Positions 10,431-21,960 of a stretch of 64,000 nt of DNA are shown here, piece by piece. The notes beneath the pieces are model-generated. The model was not told where the DNA came from and made no database searches. It worked only from the letters and a program-made list of their open reading frames with translations. Positions within the stretch are counted from its first letter, which is position 1. Each line of letters opens with the position of its first letter. Location: positions 62,001 to 126,000 of the forward strand of contig JAPJBO010000632.1 in NCBI GenBank assembly GCA_030068145.1, in the 5' to 3' direction. This DNA is from Diplonema papillatum (lineage: Eukaryota; Euglenozoa; Diplonemea; Diplonemida; Diplonemidae). The position numbers and the translations under genes are program-made.

Positions 10431-10870
10431 TTATTTCCGCACTAGGTTCAAACCATGTAATCCAGTCAAAGAAGGGACACCAGAAGCATCGCTAAACCAA
10501 GAAGGAAGACAAAACGATTTTGTCGAGTAGGGTGCTGGGGAGACACGCTTGTCGGTCCTGTGATGTGCACGGCCACCCCATTTCTCTTTGCGGTCTTGCA
10601 GCACAGCGGGCTGCGGGTACGTTCTGCAGCACTGCGGGTGTCTTCCCGGCACGGCGGGCTGTCTTCCCGGCACAGCGGGCCGAGGATCTCGTTTGCCATT
10701 ACCAGCATCAGCGGGCTGGTGTGCCATGCACGCTTCCTGTGCTGACGCAGGAAGTTCTCGCAACGCGACCGGGGATTTGGCGGAAAATAAAGAGAGATCA
10801 AAACCCTTTTTGTTTGGATAATACAACTCACACACAAAAAGCTCGCTGGCTCGGTTTTTGCTTCTTCAGA
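10430..10870. repeat. Dispersed repeat R2 with short GC-rich internal tandem
   Basis: This starts TTTATTTCCGCACTAG and contains several diverged 20-bp units around CCGGCACAGCGGGCTG. It ends AAAAAGCTCGCTGGCTCGG. A close copy is 32812-33190 (interior) plus 33520-33570 (end), inside the TIR element at 32718-33866. Confidence 0.75.
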
Positions 10871-10885
10871 AAGATGTGTCCATAC

Positions 10886-11061
10886 GATGCGGAGCAGAAC
10901 GGGCAGGTTACTTCGTTGCCGCCGTCGCTCATGACGGCCAGCGGGTCGTCATCCTCCGACTCTTCCTCGTCCGTCTCCTCCAAATTTTCCGCGGTGGCAT
11001 CGTCCTCGTCTTCGCTGGACTCGCTGTCCTTCGCCTGCCTGCCCCGCTTGCCAGCCACCAT
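10886..11061 (-). CDS. Candidate first exon: acidic protein with a CPFC half zinc finger
   Basis: The minus-strand ATG at 11061 lies in a favourable context (GCACCATGG). The segment encodes a basic start (MVAGKRGRQAKD), an acidic Ser/Glu/Asp tract (about residues 12-45, suggestive of casein-kinase-2 sites) and TCPFCSA near the end. A donor CATC|GTATGG closes the exon in phase 2. CPFC looks like the first half of a zinc-binding module whose second half would be in the next exon. It may be the 5' exon of the ubiquitin-like gene downstream, but I could not reconcile the splice phase. No family name is justified. Confidence 0.45.
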
Positions 11062-11999
11062 GGTGCCGGTTCTTAATGTGCGAAAAACTGCCTGTGTAGG
11101 TACACAAAAGTTTCCCCACGCACCCCCACCCACCCTGTGTGCAACTGGCTATTGCCGTACGGGTCTCTGAGCACGTAGAACAAAAGCGGGTTCAAACCAG
11201 CCGCGGGAATACATCTGCTTTGAAAGCGCTTTGTCTTGTTTTCGAGCAGCACAACTGCGGACAGAGAGTGACAATGCGATCGTATCGAAGTCTGCTTCCG
11301 CTCTCCTCATACATGACCGCAACGTTCCCTTCCACAAGATGGATGAACGAGCTCAAACCAACAGGATCAAAGCATGTCTGATTTTAAACCGCGTTCGTTC
11401 GACGTGCTCAAAGAGATCCGCACTGCCAGTTGCGTTCGGAAGTCTATCCGTGCGAGATCAGTGGGTGTTGAGATTCTCCGTCAAGATGCTAGCCGGCCGG
11501 GCTATTGGCAAAAGAGAGAGACGGTCATACGGTACCAAGAAGACAGACAGTCACCTACTGAGGAGGGCCTACCGTATTAGCTTTAAAAGAACCCATTCGA
11601 CGAAGGTCGCCCGGAGACTCTAAAATCCCGGATTCTCAAGCAAGCTTCAACTCTAAAAAGTAAGTAAGGTATGTGGACAATGGCCGAAACCACCAATGAC
11701 CAACAACTAAGGTACCCACCGATCCTCTTACCTCGTGTAACCACCACTCTTACGACACTCAGAGCCCAAAGGATATCTTCCCAGAACGACGAAGGTCACC
11801 CGGAGACTTTAAAACCCCGGAGTTTCAAGCGAACTTTCACTCTAAAACCCCGGAGTTTCAAGTGAACTTTCACTCTAAAAGAAGGAGAGCCCGCGACACA
11901 ACGTGTCAACACACGCCTGTCAGGCGGTCTCGCCCGTCAGTCGGAACGCCCCCGGCTGCCACCATAGGTGCGGTCATCATCGTTGACTGGGCCGCGGCT
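11062..11999. other. Intergenic stretch with inverted copies of repeat family R
   Basis: 11520-11650 and 11665-11890 are minus-oriented copies of repeat family R (AGTCTCCGGGTGACCTTCGTC in reverse), the same family found in plus orientation at 21980-22225, 32440-32700 and 36870-37140. The segment 11062-11520 shows no repeat match or coding feature that I can support. Confidence 0.6.
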
Positions 12000-12656
12000 C
12001 GCACCACGACGTAACGACTTACGCCCGCCGTAGTAGTACGGGACAGTAGTGGGGCCACCGGATACTCCCCGAAGAGATGGTCCCTGCACTCTAACTCGTC
12101 TCTCTCTCTCTCGATCTTTGCAATACAGCCGGCGACCAATGCAATCAAGTGCTGCATTAAAGTGTCGCTTTCGTGGCGTGACGACAACGAGGTTCGGAAA
12201 CCCGTTCGGAAACCATCGATGTAGGCGTGCCCGAAAGAACCTGCGACGGAAATCGCATATCTGTGTGTGCAGGAACAAAATGTGCTCGCTTTGTCCCCGT
12301 GGGGACAGGATTCGGGTTTCATTGTCCCTCCCCACAAAGAATGAGGAAGGAGTGACTGACTGTCTTCTCGAAAGAGGCTTTCCGCACGGCTACGAGAGTC
12401 TCCCACAATGGACACGACGCGGCAAACGGAGAAGAACTTGAAGTGGGCCAAAAGGTGCATGTAGCGGCAGACTGGACCTGCAACCAGCAGAAGCTTGGAT
12501 GCGCCAGCGAATTGAGGTGAGGGAGAGCAAGTCCTCGAGCGTAAGTGTGAAATGTGTGAGCCTGTGTGTGCACGTGCGTGTAGCCGCAGTCACGCAGGCA
12601 AAACAAGTAGGCGCTCATCCACAAAGAGTTGAGATGTTGTTGGCATTGTTGTTGTA

Positions 12657-12942
12657 GCTATCCTGAGGGAAACTTCGGAGTGAACCAGCTACTAGATGGT
12701 TCGATGGGTCTTTCGCCCCTACACCCAGCTTTGACGAGCGATTTGCACGTCAACACGGCAACGGACCTCCACCAGGGTTTCCCCCGGCTTCGTCCTATCC
12801 AGGCATAGTTCACCATCTTTCGGGTCCCAACAAGTGTACTTAACCTCAAATCCCCTTCCAGTAAATCAGGATCGGGCTGTGCTGCGTCCTCAAGGATTGG
12901 CACATCTCCCTTCAGTGCGGCTTGTGGGTTCGACAACCTAAG
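12657..12942 (-). rRNA. Fragment of nuclear LSU (28S) rRNA
   Basis: Reverse-complemented, this contains near-universal LSU motifs in the correct order: CCGAAAGATGGTGAACTATG, GACGTGCAAATCGCTCG, TAGGGGCGAAAGAC, CGAACCATCTAGTAGCTGGT, and CCGAAGTTTCCCTCAGGATA. About 286 bp of the 5'-central LSU is present. Both ends stop abruptly in TTG-rich sequence (TTGTTGTTG on each side), so this is an isolated fragment, not an rDNA unit. It is probably a pseudogene-like insertion, though diverged rRNA genes in pieces cannot be excluded from sequence alone. Confidence 0.9.
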
Positions 12943-13066
12943 TAGTTGTTGTTGTTGTTGGGGCAGTCCGAAACCAGACAGCGATAGATGAATTCGAGGC
13001 GTCACAACAGTTTTCCCTGAAGGCACCCAAGCGTGGGTGCATGCTGCTGGATGAACACGATGCCCC

Positions 13067-14465
<1,399 letters not shown>

Positions 14466-14633
14466 CGCTGTAGCAATCCAATTGCCAGTCTACGGTTTCG
14501 CCTTTTTTCGCATCAGTCGATATCGGCAAACCAGAAAAACTGCGTTTGACCTTACATTCCTGATGTTTTTTGTCACCTGAGGGCACTGTGTGGCCTCTAA
14601 GCCAGATTAACAAATCTTCCTACACCCTTTCCT

Positions 14634-15659
14634 TCAAGCGGGCGAGCTGAACTGTATCCTGGTGGCGGGTTTCCTCGTCGTTTTCTTGACGGGGCTGCTG
14701 CGGGCAACAGGGGACACGGCACGCTCCTTGGCGAGAGCCACCGCCGGGTCGAGCCTGCAGTGTGCCGCGTGCTTGGGGCGGCGGAGGGCCCGCAGCTGGT
14801 GCTGGCGCAGGTTGACCCGCGCGATGCGCGCCCGCGGCGCCTCGGGCAGCAGCAGGTGAGGGTCCGACTTGAACACCGCCGGCTCGACACGCGGCAGGCA
14901 GCCGCACGCGTCCAGCTGCCGGGCGCCGCTCTCCTGCGGAACACACGGCCCGTTGCCGAAGTGCGCCGCTGTGCACGGGTGGCGCTGCACGTCAGTCTCC
15001 GGCGGCCTCAGCTCCGCTTCCGCGATATTCAGCAACGCCGGCGGCTTCGCCTGCTGCGCTGGCGGCGGCGTCGTCGCAGCATCTGCCCCTGCTGCTGCTG
15101 CTGCTGCTGCAGGTGTCCCGGCTGTCTGCTGCTGGAGTTTACCAGACACCAGGGACCTTGCCTCCACGACGCGGGAGGACACTTTTTCCTTGTTTCGGGC
15201 GGCCGGCGGCGCCGGTTCTACTGGGCACCAACCGAGCTTGAGGAGTCGTCGCTTGGTTCGTTCTTGCTCGGCTAAGGTGGCTTCCCTTGGGTTGCTGCGT
15301 GCCCAAGGCTCGTCCTCTGCGTCAGCTGCGGGTTTGCCGGCCCGTCTGCAGGCTTGTTCAACTGTCTTTTGGAAGTCGGTGGCTGCTTTTGCGGTTTCGG
15401 GGTCCTTCCGGCGGAGCTTGATGTCGGCCTCCATCGCGGCCAGGTAGTCGACGCCCTTGTACGAGAACTGCTTCCCGTGGGCCTTGCCCCACTCGACGAG
15501 GGCGGGGCGCAGGACTTGCTCGACGGCGTTCAGCCGCGCCGCGGCCTTCTTCCGGAACTCCTCCTCGCTCTTCAGCCGCCGGCTGTCGCCGAACAGCCGC
15601 AGGGGAGACGTCGCGCACGCTTCGACGTTGTTCACAAAGCCCAGCAGTGCTTGCCGATC
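14634..15659 (-). CDS. MAP65/PRC1/Ase1-like microtubule-bundling protein, last exon
   Basis: The exon starts after AAACAG|GATCGG and runs to a stop at 14634. It begins DRQALLGFVNNVEACATSPL, then a basic helical stretch (KSEEEFRKKAAARLNAVEQV) and VEWGKAHGKQFSYKGVDYLA. This matches the conserved MAP65/PRC1 pattern of a basic helix, then L-x-x-L...W-E-x-x-x-x-x-x-F-x-x-x-G-x-x-(F/L) at the end of the spectrin-like microtubule-binding domain. An ERTKRRL stretch follows. The rest is Ala/Pro-rich with a basic tail containing SPVARSSPVKK, whose S-P-x-K sites resemble the Cdk sites in PRC1 tails. Such proteins cross-link antiparallel microtubules in the spindle midzone. A broken partial copy is at 17173-17415 and others are at 13.1-14.4 kb. 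The family call rests on my alignment by eye. Confidence 0.65.
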   Translation of the reverse strand, partial: DRQALLGFVNNVEACATSPLRLFGDSRRLKSEEEFRKKAAARLNAVEQVLRPALVEWGKAHGKQFSYKGVDYLAAMEADIKLRRKDPETAKAATDFQKTVEQACRRAGKPAADAEDEPWARSNPREATLAEQERTKRRLLKLGWCPVEPAPPAARNKEKVSSRVVEARSLVSGKLQQQTAGTPAAAAAAAGADAATTPPPAQQAKPPALLNIAEAELRPPETDVQRHPCTAAHFGNGPCVPQESGARQLDACGCLPRVEPAVFKSDPHLLLPEAPRARIARVNLRQHQLRALRRPKHAAHCRLDPAVALAKERAVSPVARSSPVKKTTRKPATRIQFSSPA

Positions 15660-16104
15660 CTGTTTTAGAGTGCAAGTTCACTTAGAGATCCAGGGTTTTA
15701 TTGTCTCCGGGTGTTTTAGCGTTCTATTTGTGGACTAGAAGGTCGGTATTTTTGAGTCCGCTTGACCGTAGAGGCTTTGTTTTTGGAGCTAAAGTTCGTT
15801 TGAGATTCCAGGTGTTTATGGTCTCCGGGTGACCTTCTTCGAGTTAAGTTCGCGTGATATTCCGGGTTTCTGGGGTCCCCGGGTGACCGTTGCTCAGAGC
15901 AAGCCAGGGCTATGTGGATAAGGTTGTTACTCTGGTGGACACTTTGGTGTCTTCCAACTTTTTCGAGACTGGAGGTCCTATGAACATGCAATGTGAATAG
16001 CCTCTATTCGAGCCAACCCGGCTTTTCTTGCAACAATTATGAAACCGTATTGTTTTTGGACTGGATAATAGTTCAGGCTTTTTTCCTTTCTGGCAAAATG
16101 CACA

Positions 16105-16172
16105 GGGGTGGCAGAGTGAGCGGGCGCCGGCCTTCAGGCCGGTCGGCCCGGGTTCGAACCCCGCCCCTCACA
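16105..16172 (+). ncRNA. tRNA-like sequence with Pol III A and B boxes (possible SINE head)
   Basis: GTGGCAGAGTGAGC matches an A box and GGTTCGAACCC matches a B box, about 40 bp apart, with the perfect hairpin CCGGCCTTCAGGCCGG between them in the anticodon-arm position. The ends pair as AGGGGTG with CGCCCCT. A proper cloverleaf needs an indel in the T arm and the anticodon loop is not seven bases. It is therefore more likely a tRNA-derived SINE head or tRNA pseudogene than a functional tRNA. Confidence 0.55.
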
Positions 16173-16449
16173 CTTTTCCGGTCGAAGATTGTTTTCGAGG
16201 TTTGTTGGGTTTCGGGGACTATTGCAAGACTAATGCACCCGAAATTTGCGTTTGTTGCGGAGTTTCTCATTATCTCGCGGTATTTGGGCACCACGGGAAA
16301 CGGAGTCGGGGGTCTCCCCCCCGGGTACTGGCGCTAAACTTGCTACCACACCGTGGCACACGCCGAACTCAGCGTCACCAGAACCCGAATTGCTTCGCCC
16401 GCACTTTGCTTTGCTTCACCCCTTCGGGTCTCCCCCCCGGGTACTGGCG

Positions 16450-16890
16450 CCGAACTTGCTACCACACGCCGAACTTGCCATCACAGGCTAAACTTGCTAC
16501 CACACGCCGAACTTGCCATCACAGGCTAAACTTGCTACCACACGCCGAACTTGCCATCACAGGCTAAACTTGCTACCACACGCCGAACTTGCCATCACAG
16601 GCTAAACTTGCTACCACACGCCGAACTTGCCATCACAGGCTAAACTTGCTACCACACGCCGAACTTGCCATCACAGGCTAAACTTGCTACCACACGCCGA
16701 ACTTGCCATCACAGGCTAAACTTGCTACCACACGCCGAACTTGCCATCACAGGCTAAACTTGCTACCACACGCCGAACTTGCCATCACAGGCTAAACTTG
16801 CTACCACACGCCGAACTTGCCATCACAGGCTAAACTTGCTACCACACGCCGAACTTGCCATCACAGGCTAAACTTGCTACCACACGCCGA
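16450..16890. repeat. 38-bp satellite built from two diverged 19-bp halves
   Basis: About eleven copies of a unit made of TAAACTTGCTACCACACGC and CGAACTTGCCATCACAGGC. The two halves are themselves related. Outside, at 16320-16450 and 16890-17110, looser 15-19 bp variants (GAACTTTGCTTCGCC type) continue. The central copies are nearly identical, showing recent homogenisation of the dimer. Confidence 0.95.
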
Positions 16891-17172
16891 ACTCAGCTCC
16901 GCCCGAGTCAGCATCACCAGAACCCGAATTTTGCTTTGCTTCACCAGATCTTAGCTTCACCCGGTTTGGTTCAGTGGAAATTTGCTTCGCCCGAACTCAG
17001 CTGCGCCCGAACTTTGCTTCGCCTGAACTTTGGTTCACCAGAAATTTGCATCACCCAAACTTAGCATCGCCCGAACTTAGCTTCGCCTGAACTTTACTGT
17101 TTCCCGAACTTTAACTGCTGCCTCCAGTCTCGCCCCGCGCCGGCCTTTAGCCGAGCGCACGTACTTTGTTTT

Positions 17173-17415
17173 GTGAGTCTCTGCTTGGTGCGTTCCTGCT
17201 CAGCTAAGGTGGCCTCCCTCGGGTTGCTTCGCGCCCAAGGCTCGTCCTCTGCGTCGGCTGTCTTTTGGAAGTCGGCGCTTTTGCGGTTTCGGATCCTTCC
17301 GGCGGAGCTTGATGTCGGCCTCCAGGTAGTTGACGCGTTGTACGAGAACTGCTTCCCGTGGGCCTTGCCCCACTCGACGAGGGCAGGGCGCAGGACTTGC
17401 TCGACGGCGTTCAGC
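17173..17415 (-). pseudogene. Broken partial copy of the MAP65-like last exon
   Basis: On the minus strand this includes LNAVEQVLRPALVEWGKAHG and then loses frame with small deletions (KGVDYLAAMEAD and the Lys-rich part are damaged), ending with a recognisable NPREATLAEQERTK segment. It lies upstream of the intact exon in the same orientation. Confidence 0.8.
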
Positions 17416-17856
17416 GTCGACGGACTACTAATCATCAAGTCATGTTTCAAACCCTCGATTGCGCGTAACCTGGAAGCACCCAGAGGGTGTGGGTGGTACA
17501 AAGGTGCAGTTGCCCGCATCCATCCGGCAATCAGCTCGCAGCGGGGAGGTGGCGCTACTCCCACCTGGACGAGGTGTCGTGCTGCCCTAGTTTTTAGAGT
17601 TGATGGATATGTTCCCATCAGTACAAATGTACGGGTAAAGAGCATTCCGGAGTTCGTGCTTGCACTGATAAACGAAGCAACGGACGATCAGCATCAACTG
17701 ATCAACGGTAATGAAAATGATAAGGCAAAAAGTTCCTTGTTCTTCGCGTGTACAGGGTACAAACTTCTCTGGGACTTTTTCGTTGGCTTCGTTTTCTCTT
17801 TCATGCGCAACCGTTGTTCCGGAAATGTTCCCGTCAGTACAGATGTACCATTAAAA

Positions 17857-17925
17857 AATACTCGAGGGACTGTCTTGTGCTCATTTCGAAGGAGGCTAAA
17901 GGGGGAGAAAACAATACAACTACAA
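17857..17925 (+). repeat. SINE-B, 5' fragment
   Basis: This starts AAAATACTCGAGGGACTG and runs to ACAATACAACTACAA, then breaks off. The same 5' block is seen in full copies at 8909, 24578, 40245 and 57987. Confidence 0.8.
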
Positions 17926-17999
17926 TGGTGTGGTCGGTATAGCCAGGGGGAACTACGGGGGAACTACGGGAAACTGACCTTGGGGTGTCTTTTTTTTTT

Positions 18000-18450
18000 T
18001 GTAGTGGATTTTTTCTTGAGTGGGATAAACACGCAGTCTTTTTTCCTCCGAGGTTTTGTTGTCGCAAACGAATCCCCGTGTGCAGCGGGCGGTGCCCACG
18101 GCACACGGCACCAAGCATCCATGCGGAGCATCAAGCTCGTGTAACAGCCAGCGCACACGTATCAGGCTGCCACACAAACCCACATCATCGCACACACACG
18201 TATCAGGTTACCACACAACGCACATACACCCTCTCCGGTAGCTCCGGTCCGCTGACCTCCGGCCTTTGAAAAGTTCTCCTAGTGTTCCTTCCGCGTGGAG
18301 GCACACGGAAGAGGGCCTCCGCAGGGGTGCCTACCCCCGCGAGTAATAAGGTGCCTCTTCCAAGGCAGGTTTTATCTAGCAAGGTGGCCGGTGCTTCCTC
18401 ACGGGCGCCGACGCACGCCGCGTCCTCCTCCAAACCCTCACTGACGTTTC

Positions 18451-18493
<43 letters not shown>

Positions 18494-18752
18494 AAGAAGC
18501 TAGGTTCGTCACGGCAGCCATCCCAGTGAAGGGAAATAAAAAGACGCCACCAAACCGGGAGCTTTGCAGTGAGCAAAACGGTTCCTCTTGCTTGGGCTTT
18601 CCACAGAAGGGCCAAGCCTTTTAAAAAATGGAGCCTTCGGGGTGTCGGGGTTGGTGCTTTCGTGACGCCGTGGCATGAAGGATTCGTTGGAAAGTAGACT
18701 CGAACGCTATCGTAGGACTCGCAGATGTCGGTTGGCTCACGCTCGCAGGAAC
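18000..18752. other. Non-coding stretch with a CT microsatellite
   Basis: Only a CT tract of about 40 bp (18451-18491) and short CACACGTATCAGG repeats (18150-18215) stand out. No exon can be supported. Confidence 0.6.
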
Positions 18753-19229
18753 CTAAGTAAAGCTCCCCTTCAACGTTCCCCAAGAGGACTGAACGAAAAG
18801 CTCAGTTGCCACCATTGCGTGCTTGTACTGGCCCTTGAAAATAATCGCGTTATCGTGACGGATGGCAGAGGCCTGGCCGATCGAGATCTGCAAAATGTCT
18901 TGGACAGCCCACAGATAAAATTGGCAGCACGCAATCAAGAGTCCGGTGATAGAAGAAAATATGTGCTTGAGTCCAACGTGTCTGCATGGAAGGGAAGCTG
19001 ATAAGAAGTTCTTGATAAACTGCATGCCCTCAGCATGCCATTCAAGGCTAATGTTGTTGTCGGCAAACTGCTCTACGATCTCTGGATGCAGAGCCCGAAG
19101 ACCCGAAGGCTTTGCCGTGTCCGAAGTCTCCCTCTCGCCAGCGAAAGAAGCAAACAAGCCAGAGCCTCTCCTTGCGCGCCATTCCGACACTCCAACCCCT
19201 CTTGGGTTTGGCAAGAAGGTGATCTGCAA
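18753..19229 (-). CDS. Unassigned open frame with one hydrophobic segment
   Basis: A minus-strand frame with LHPEIVEQFADNNISLEWHA and a hydrophobic stretch SSITGLLIACCQFYLWAV, about 20 residues, that could span a membrane. There is no clear start, splice context or family. It lies inside the large intron of the MAP65-like gene. I keep it only because the codon texture differs from the surrounding repeats; it may be a retroelement or gene fragment, or chance. Confidence 0.2.
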   Translation of the reverse strand: MQITFLPNPRGVGVSEWRARRGSGLFASFAGERETSDTAKPSGLRALHPEIVEQFADNNISLEWHAEGMQFIKNFLSASLPCRHVGLKHIFSSITGLLIACCQFYLWAVQDILQISIGQASAIRHDNAIIFKGQYKHAMVATELFVQSSWGTLKGSFT

Positions 19230-19794
19230 TCACGTTCAGAAGCCCAGGTGGCGTTTGCATCAGCTCCTCTACTCTGGGAGAACCCGGAAGCTCTCCGGAG
19301 ATGGTACCTGCATTCCAACTCGTCCTCTTGGGAAAGGCCAGTCGACGGCTGTACGCAAGTGGGCGGAGGTCCTGGGACTGCGAAGGCGTGACTACCCCAC
19401 AAGAAGGACTCGCTGTCTCTCTGTTCTGCCCCTGCCGCCATAGCCATCTTATCCTCGGCCAAGCACCAGTTTCTCCTCCTGCAACGCAACCTTGCCTTCA
19501 GCATGGCCATTATGACCTGTCATTCTGGTTATCAACCTTACTCCTCGCTCGGGCGCGACCGCCTCTGATAGTTTGGGTTAGAATGCAAATAATCTGTGGC
19601 GATTTGCGGTGTCGCGGTTATCTCTTCGTACGTGATGTGTCATTCTTTCGCCTCTTTAGCTCAACTTGATCGTCGCGCTCAGGCGCGCGTTTGGTGCCTC
19701 GCTTCTTCTTCGATTGCTCGCCCAGGTTCATCGGTTGCTGCACCGGCGCTTTCACACGCCGCACTTCACTTTCTGGTGCTCGTGGCACACCCGC

Positions 19795-20397
19795 TCACTC
19801 CACTTTTCGTGTTCCGTAGCGTTGAACACCGCCCATCTCGCCGCACGCTCTGCCCTTCCACCTCCGTACGTAGGGAAAAGATCCATCCCCCACGCCTCGT
19901 CGCTGAACTCGTGCCGTCGTCAGCTGTGTCTCGAGCACTTCCATCGTCTCCGTACTACCACGGAAGATCGGCCTCATCTCGTACCCCGTGAGGCACGGCG
20001 GGGCTCCCACCGTTCTCAGCGACCCTATCTTCTCCAGTTTCCTGTCTGGCAGAAGCGGTCCGTCGCCGTTTCGCTCCAGCGCATCCCCGACGGGTTTTAA
20101 AAGTTTTGCGAGTACCCTCGCACGCATGCTCAACGGTGTCCCGTCCGTCGTCGCTACGACACTGCCCGGAAGATCCAGTTTGGTGCACACTTCAAAGTCG
20201 ACGGCGAGCTCCGCCATCGAGACGTCACCCGCCACCGACCAGCACATCCCATCCAGCCAATACTGCAGCGCCCGGAACCACCTCTCTCCTCCGACCGCCG
20301 CGAAGGTCTCCGGTCCCGCGATCGCTTCGAAACCCGGCGGGCGCGGGGCCTCTGGTAGAACATTTCCTGCTCTCCTTACCGCAGCTGATCCTGTCAC
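19795..20397 (-). mobile_element. Retroelement (LINE-type) C-terminal ORF fragment
   Basis: A 200-codon minus frame contains RWFRALQYWLDGMCWSVAGD, VSMAELAVDFEVCTKLDLP and later VGAPPCLTGYEMRPIF. This resembles the C-terminal module of protist LINE polyproteins: W-x-x-A-L...W, then a S-x-x-E-L-x-x-D-F pattern, then a G-x-x-x-R-P-x-F box. No RT or endonuclease domain is visible here, so it would be a 5'-truncated copy, the usual result of target-primed reverse transcription. The C-rich frame at 20440-20540 (MCYACPEEEG) may belong to it in a shifted frame. The family comparison is from memory. Confidence 0.4.
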
Positions 20398-20809
20398 TAC
20401 CTGTCAAACCGTGACTCCCAGTCTGTCCTTCCTTCTCATCCTATTCCTTCCTCTTCGGGGCACGCATAGCACATGGCCGCTCTGCGCAAGTTGGGGCCGT
20501 AATACTGCACCTTTGTAGCTCTTCCGCCCCACCTTCGCCAGGGCTGACTGCACAAAGTCATCGCCACAAAGGAATTACCCCCCGAAATTAACCGATTTTG
20601 GCCTGGACCAGGTGGCTTGTCTCCTGGGTCTTTGATCTTCTTATTTTGTGACGAAAACGTGCAATGTAGCTCAGAAATGCTCTCCAGGACCCAAGGCCGC
20701 ATCCCTGAAGCACTCAGCAAAAAAACAAGAAACGAAAAAAAAAAAGACACCCCCCCCCATGTTGAACTACGGGGGAACTACGGGGAACTGGCCCACCGAC
20801 CACACCATA

Positions 20810-20962
20810 CAAAGTGGGTCTTTTTTGTTGAACGCTTACGCCCGCCACTAAACCCAGATTTACCTGTGTTTCGTGTGGGCTACAGCACATTTACCTCCTT
20901 TGATCTATCGCAACTGGCAGTCTCCTCAAGCATTTCCTACAAAGCAGGTGCTTATACAAAAA
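20810..20962 (+). repeat. SINE-B, 3' part
   Basis: This runs from AAAGTGGGTCTTTTTTGTTG to GTGCTTATACAAAA and ends about 35 bp from the donor of the MAP65-like exon at 20996. Confidence 0.85.
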
Positions 20963-20995
20963 AAGAAACAGGACTACAAAGGTGTTCGGGCAAAC

Positions 20996-21321
20996 CTCGA
21001 TGAGGCGGAGCTTCTTGCGCACGTCCTGCTGGTACTCTTCTTGCTCGGCTTGCAGTCTTTTGAGCTCTTCCTTGCGGTCCACGAGCTGCCGGATGCGGTC
21101 AGCGGATATGCCCATCCGCGCATAGTCGTTCGTGCGCAGGAAGCTCTGCACCGCGTGGTCGATCTTTTCCTGCGGGATGTTCTCGTTGACGAGGAACGCG
21201 GCGATCGACTCGCAGAGGCCGCGCACAATCCTCCGCCGGTCTTCCCGCAGGGCGAGCATGTCGCTGATGTCCTTGTTGAGCAGGAACAGGTTGTCGTGGC
21301 TGATGCACAGCGTCGCGTCCC
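20996..21321 (-). CDS. MAP65/PRC1/Ase1-like protein, internal exon
   Basis: The exon is bounded by AATACAG|GGGACG and ATCGAG|GTTTGC, 326 nt, leaving 108 codons after two bases. It encodes DISDMLALREDRRRIVRGLC, ESIAAFLVNENIPQEKIDHA, then ISADRIRQLVDRKEELKRLQ and a charged coiled coil. This follows the PRC1/MAP65 pattern of a helix with L-x-x-x-R, then (L/F)-x-x-L-x-I-P-x-E-x, then an S-x-x-x-I-x-x-L...L-x-x-L helix in the rod or spectrin domain. A 3'-truncated copy is at 21720-21960. Confidence 0.65.
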
Positions 21322-21719
21322 CTGTATTTTTAGAGTTTTAGAGTCAATAACTTAAAGTTCGCTTGAGAATCCGGGGTTTTAGAGTCTCCTTTTGAAGCTA
21401 ATACATACTGGGGGGGTTTGGGGCTTCTTTCGTGTACACTTTGTTTGCTTGCTTTGGCAAGCCAGGTTCGTAACGATTTGTGACCGACGCCAAGATCTCA
21501 CCAAGTGGTTAGGGGAGTTTGCGTGTTTCCGACGATCCCGTATTCCAGCACCCAAGCTTCACCTAGTGAGGCTTGAGCAAAACTCGGTCAAACTCGGTCA
21601 GCAGTGATGTTCTGGAACATATTATCAGGTAGGTGTAATGCCCCTTGTATCCCACTCAAAATACATGTGTACCCTAATATTCCACTTCAAACAAATTTTG
21701 TGCCCGTGTATCCCAAACT

Positions 21720-21960
21720 GCCGGATGCGGTCAGCGGATATGCCCATCCGCGCATATAGTCGTTCGCGCGCAGGAAGCTCTGCGCCACGTGGTCGATCTT
21801 TTCCTGCGGGATGTTCTCGTTGACGAGGAACGCGGCGATCGACTCGCAGAGGCCGCGCACAATCCTCCGCCGGTCTTCCCGCAGGGCGAGCATGTCGCTG
21901 ATGTCCTTGTTGAGCAGGAACAGGTTGTCGTGGCTGATGCACAGCGTCGCGTCCCCTGTA
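21720..21960 (-). pseudogene. Truncated tandem copy of the internal MAP65-like exon
   Basis: This copy is nearly identical to 21085-21321, including the acceptor side, but is cut after the ISADRIRQ segment and frame-shifted near NDYARM by two extra bases. It lies upstream in the same orientation. Repeat family R follows on its acceptor side in both copies, so intronic sequence was duplicated too. Confidence 0.85.

Larger units (their letters stand above)
15660..20995 (-). other. Candidate 5.3-kb intron of the MAP65-like gene
   Basis: The intron lies between the donor ATCGAG|GTTTGC (20995) and the acceptor before 15659, and both neighbouring exons are in phase 0 at these edges. It holds repeat family R fragments (15690-15900), a tRNA-like sequence, a 38-bp satellite, a broken copy of the last exon, a truncated SINE-B, an unassigned ORF and a retroelement fragment. 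Additional small exons inside it cannot be ruled out. Confidence 0.5.

Noticed and set aside
18753-19229. Possible cytochrome oxidase subunit 3-like membrane protein
   Set aside because: Only a vague W...D-I...F-x-G-Q pattern and one hydrophobic stretch; not enough for any family call.
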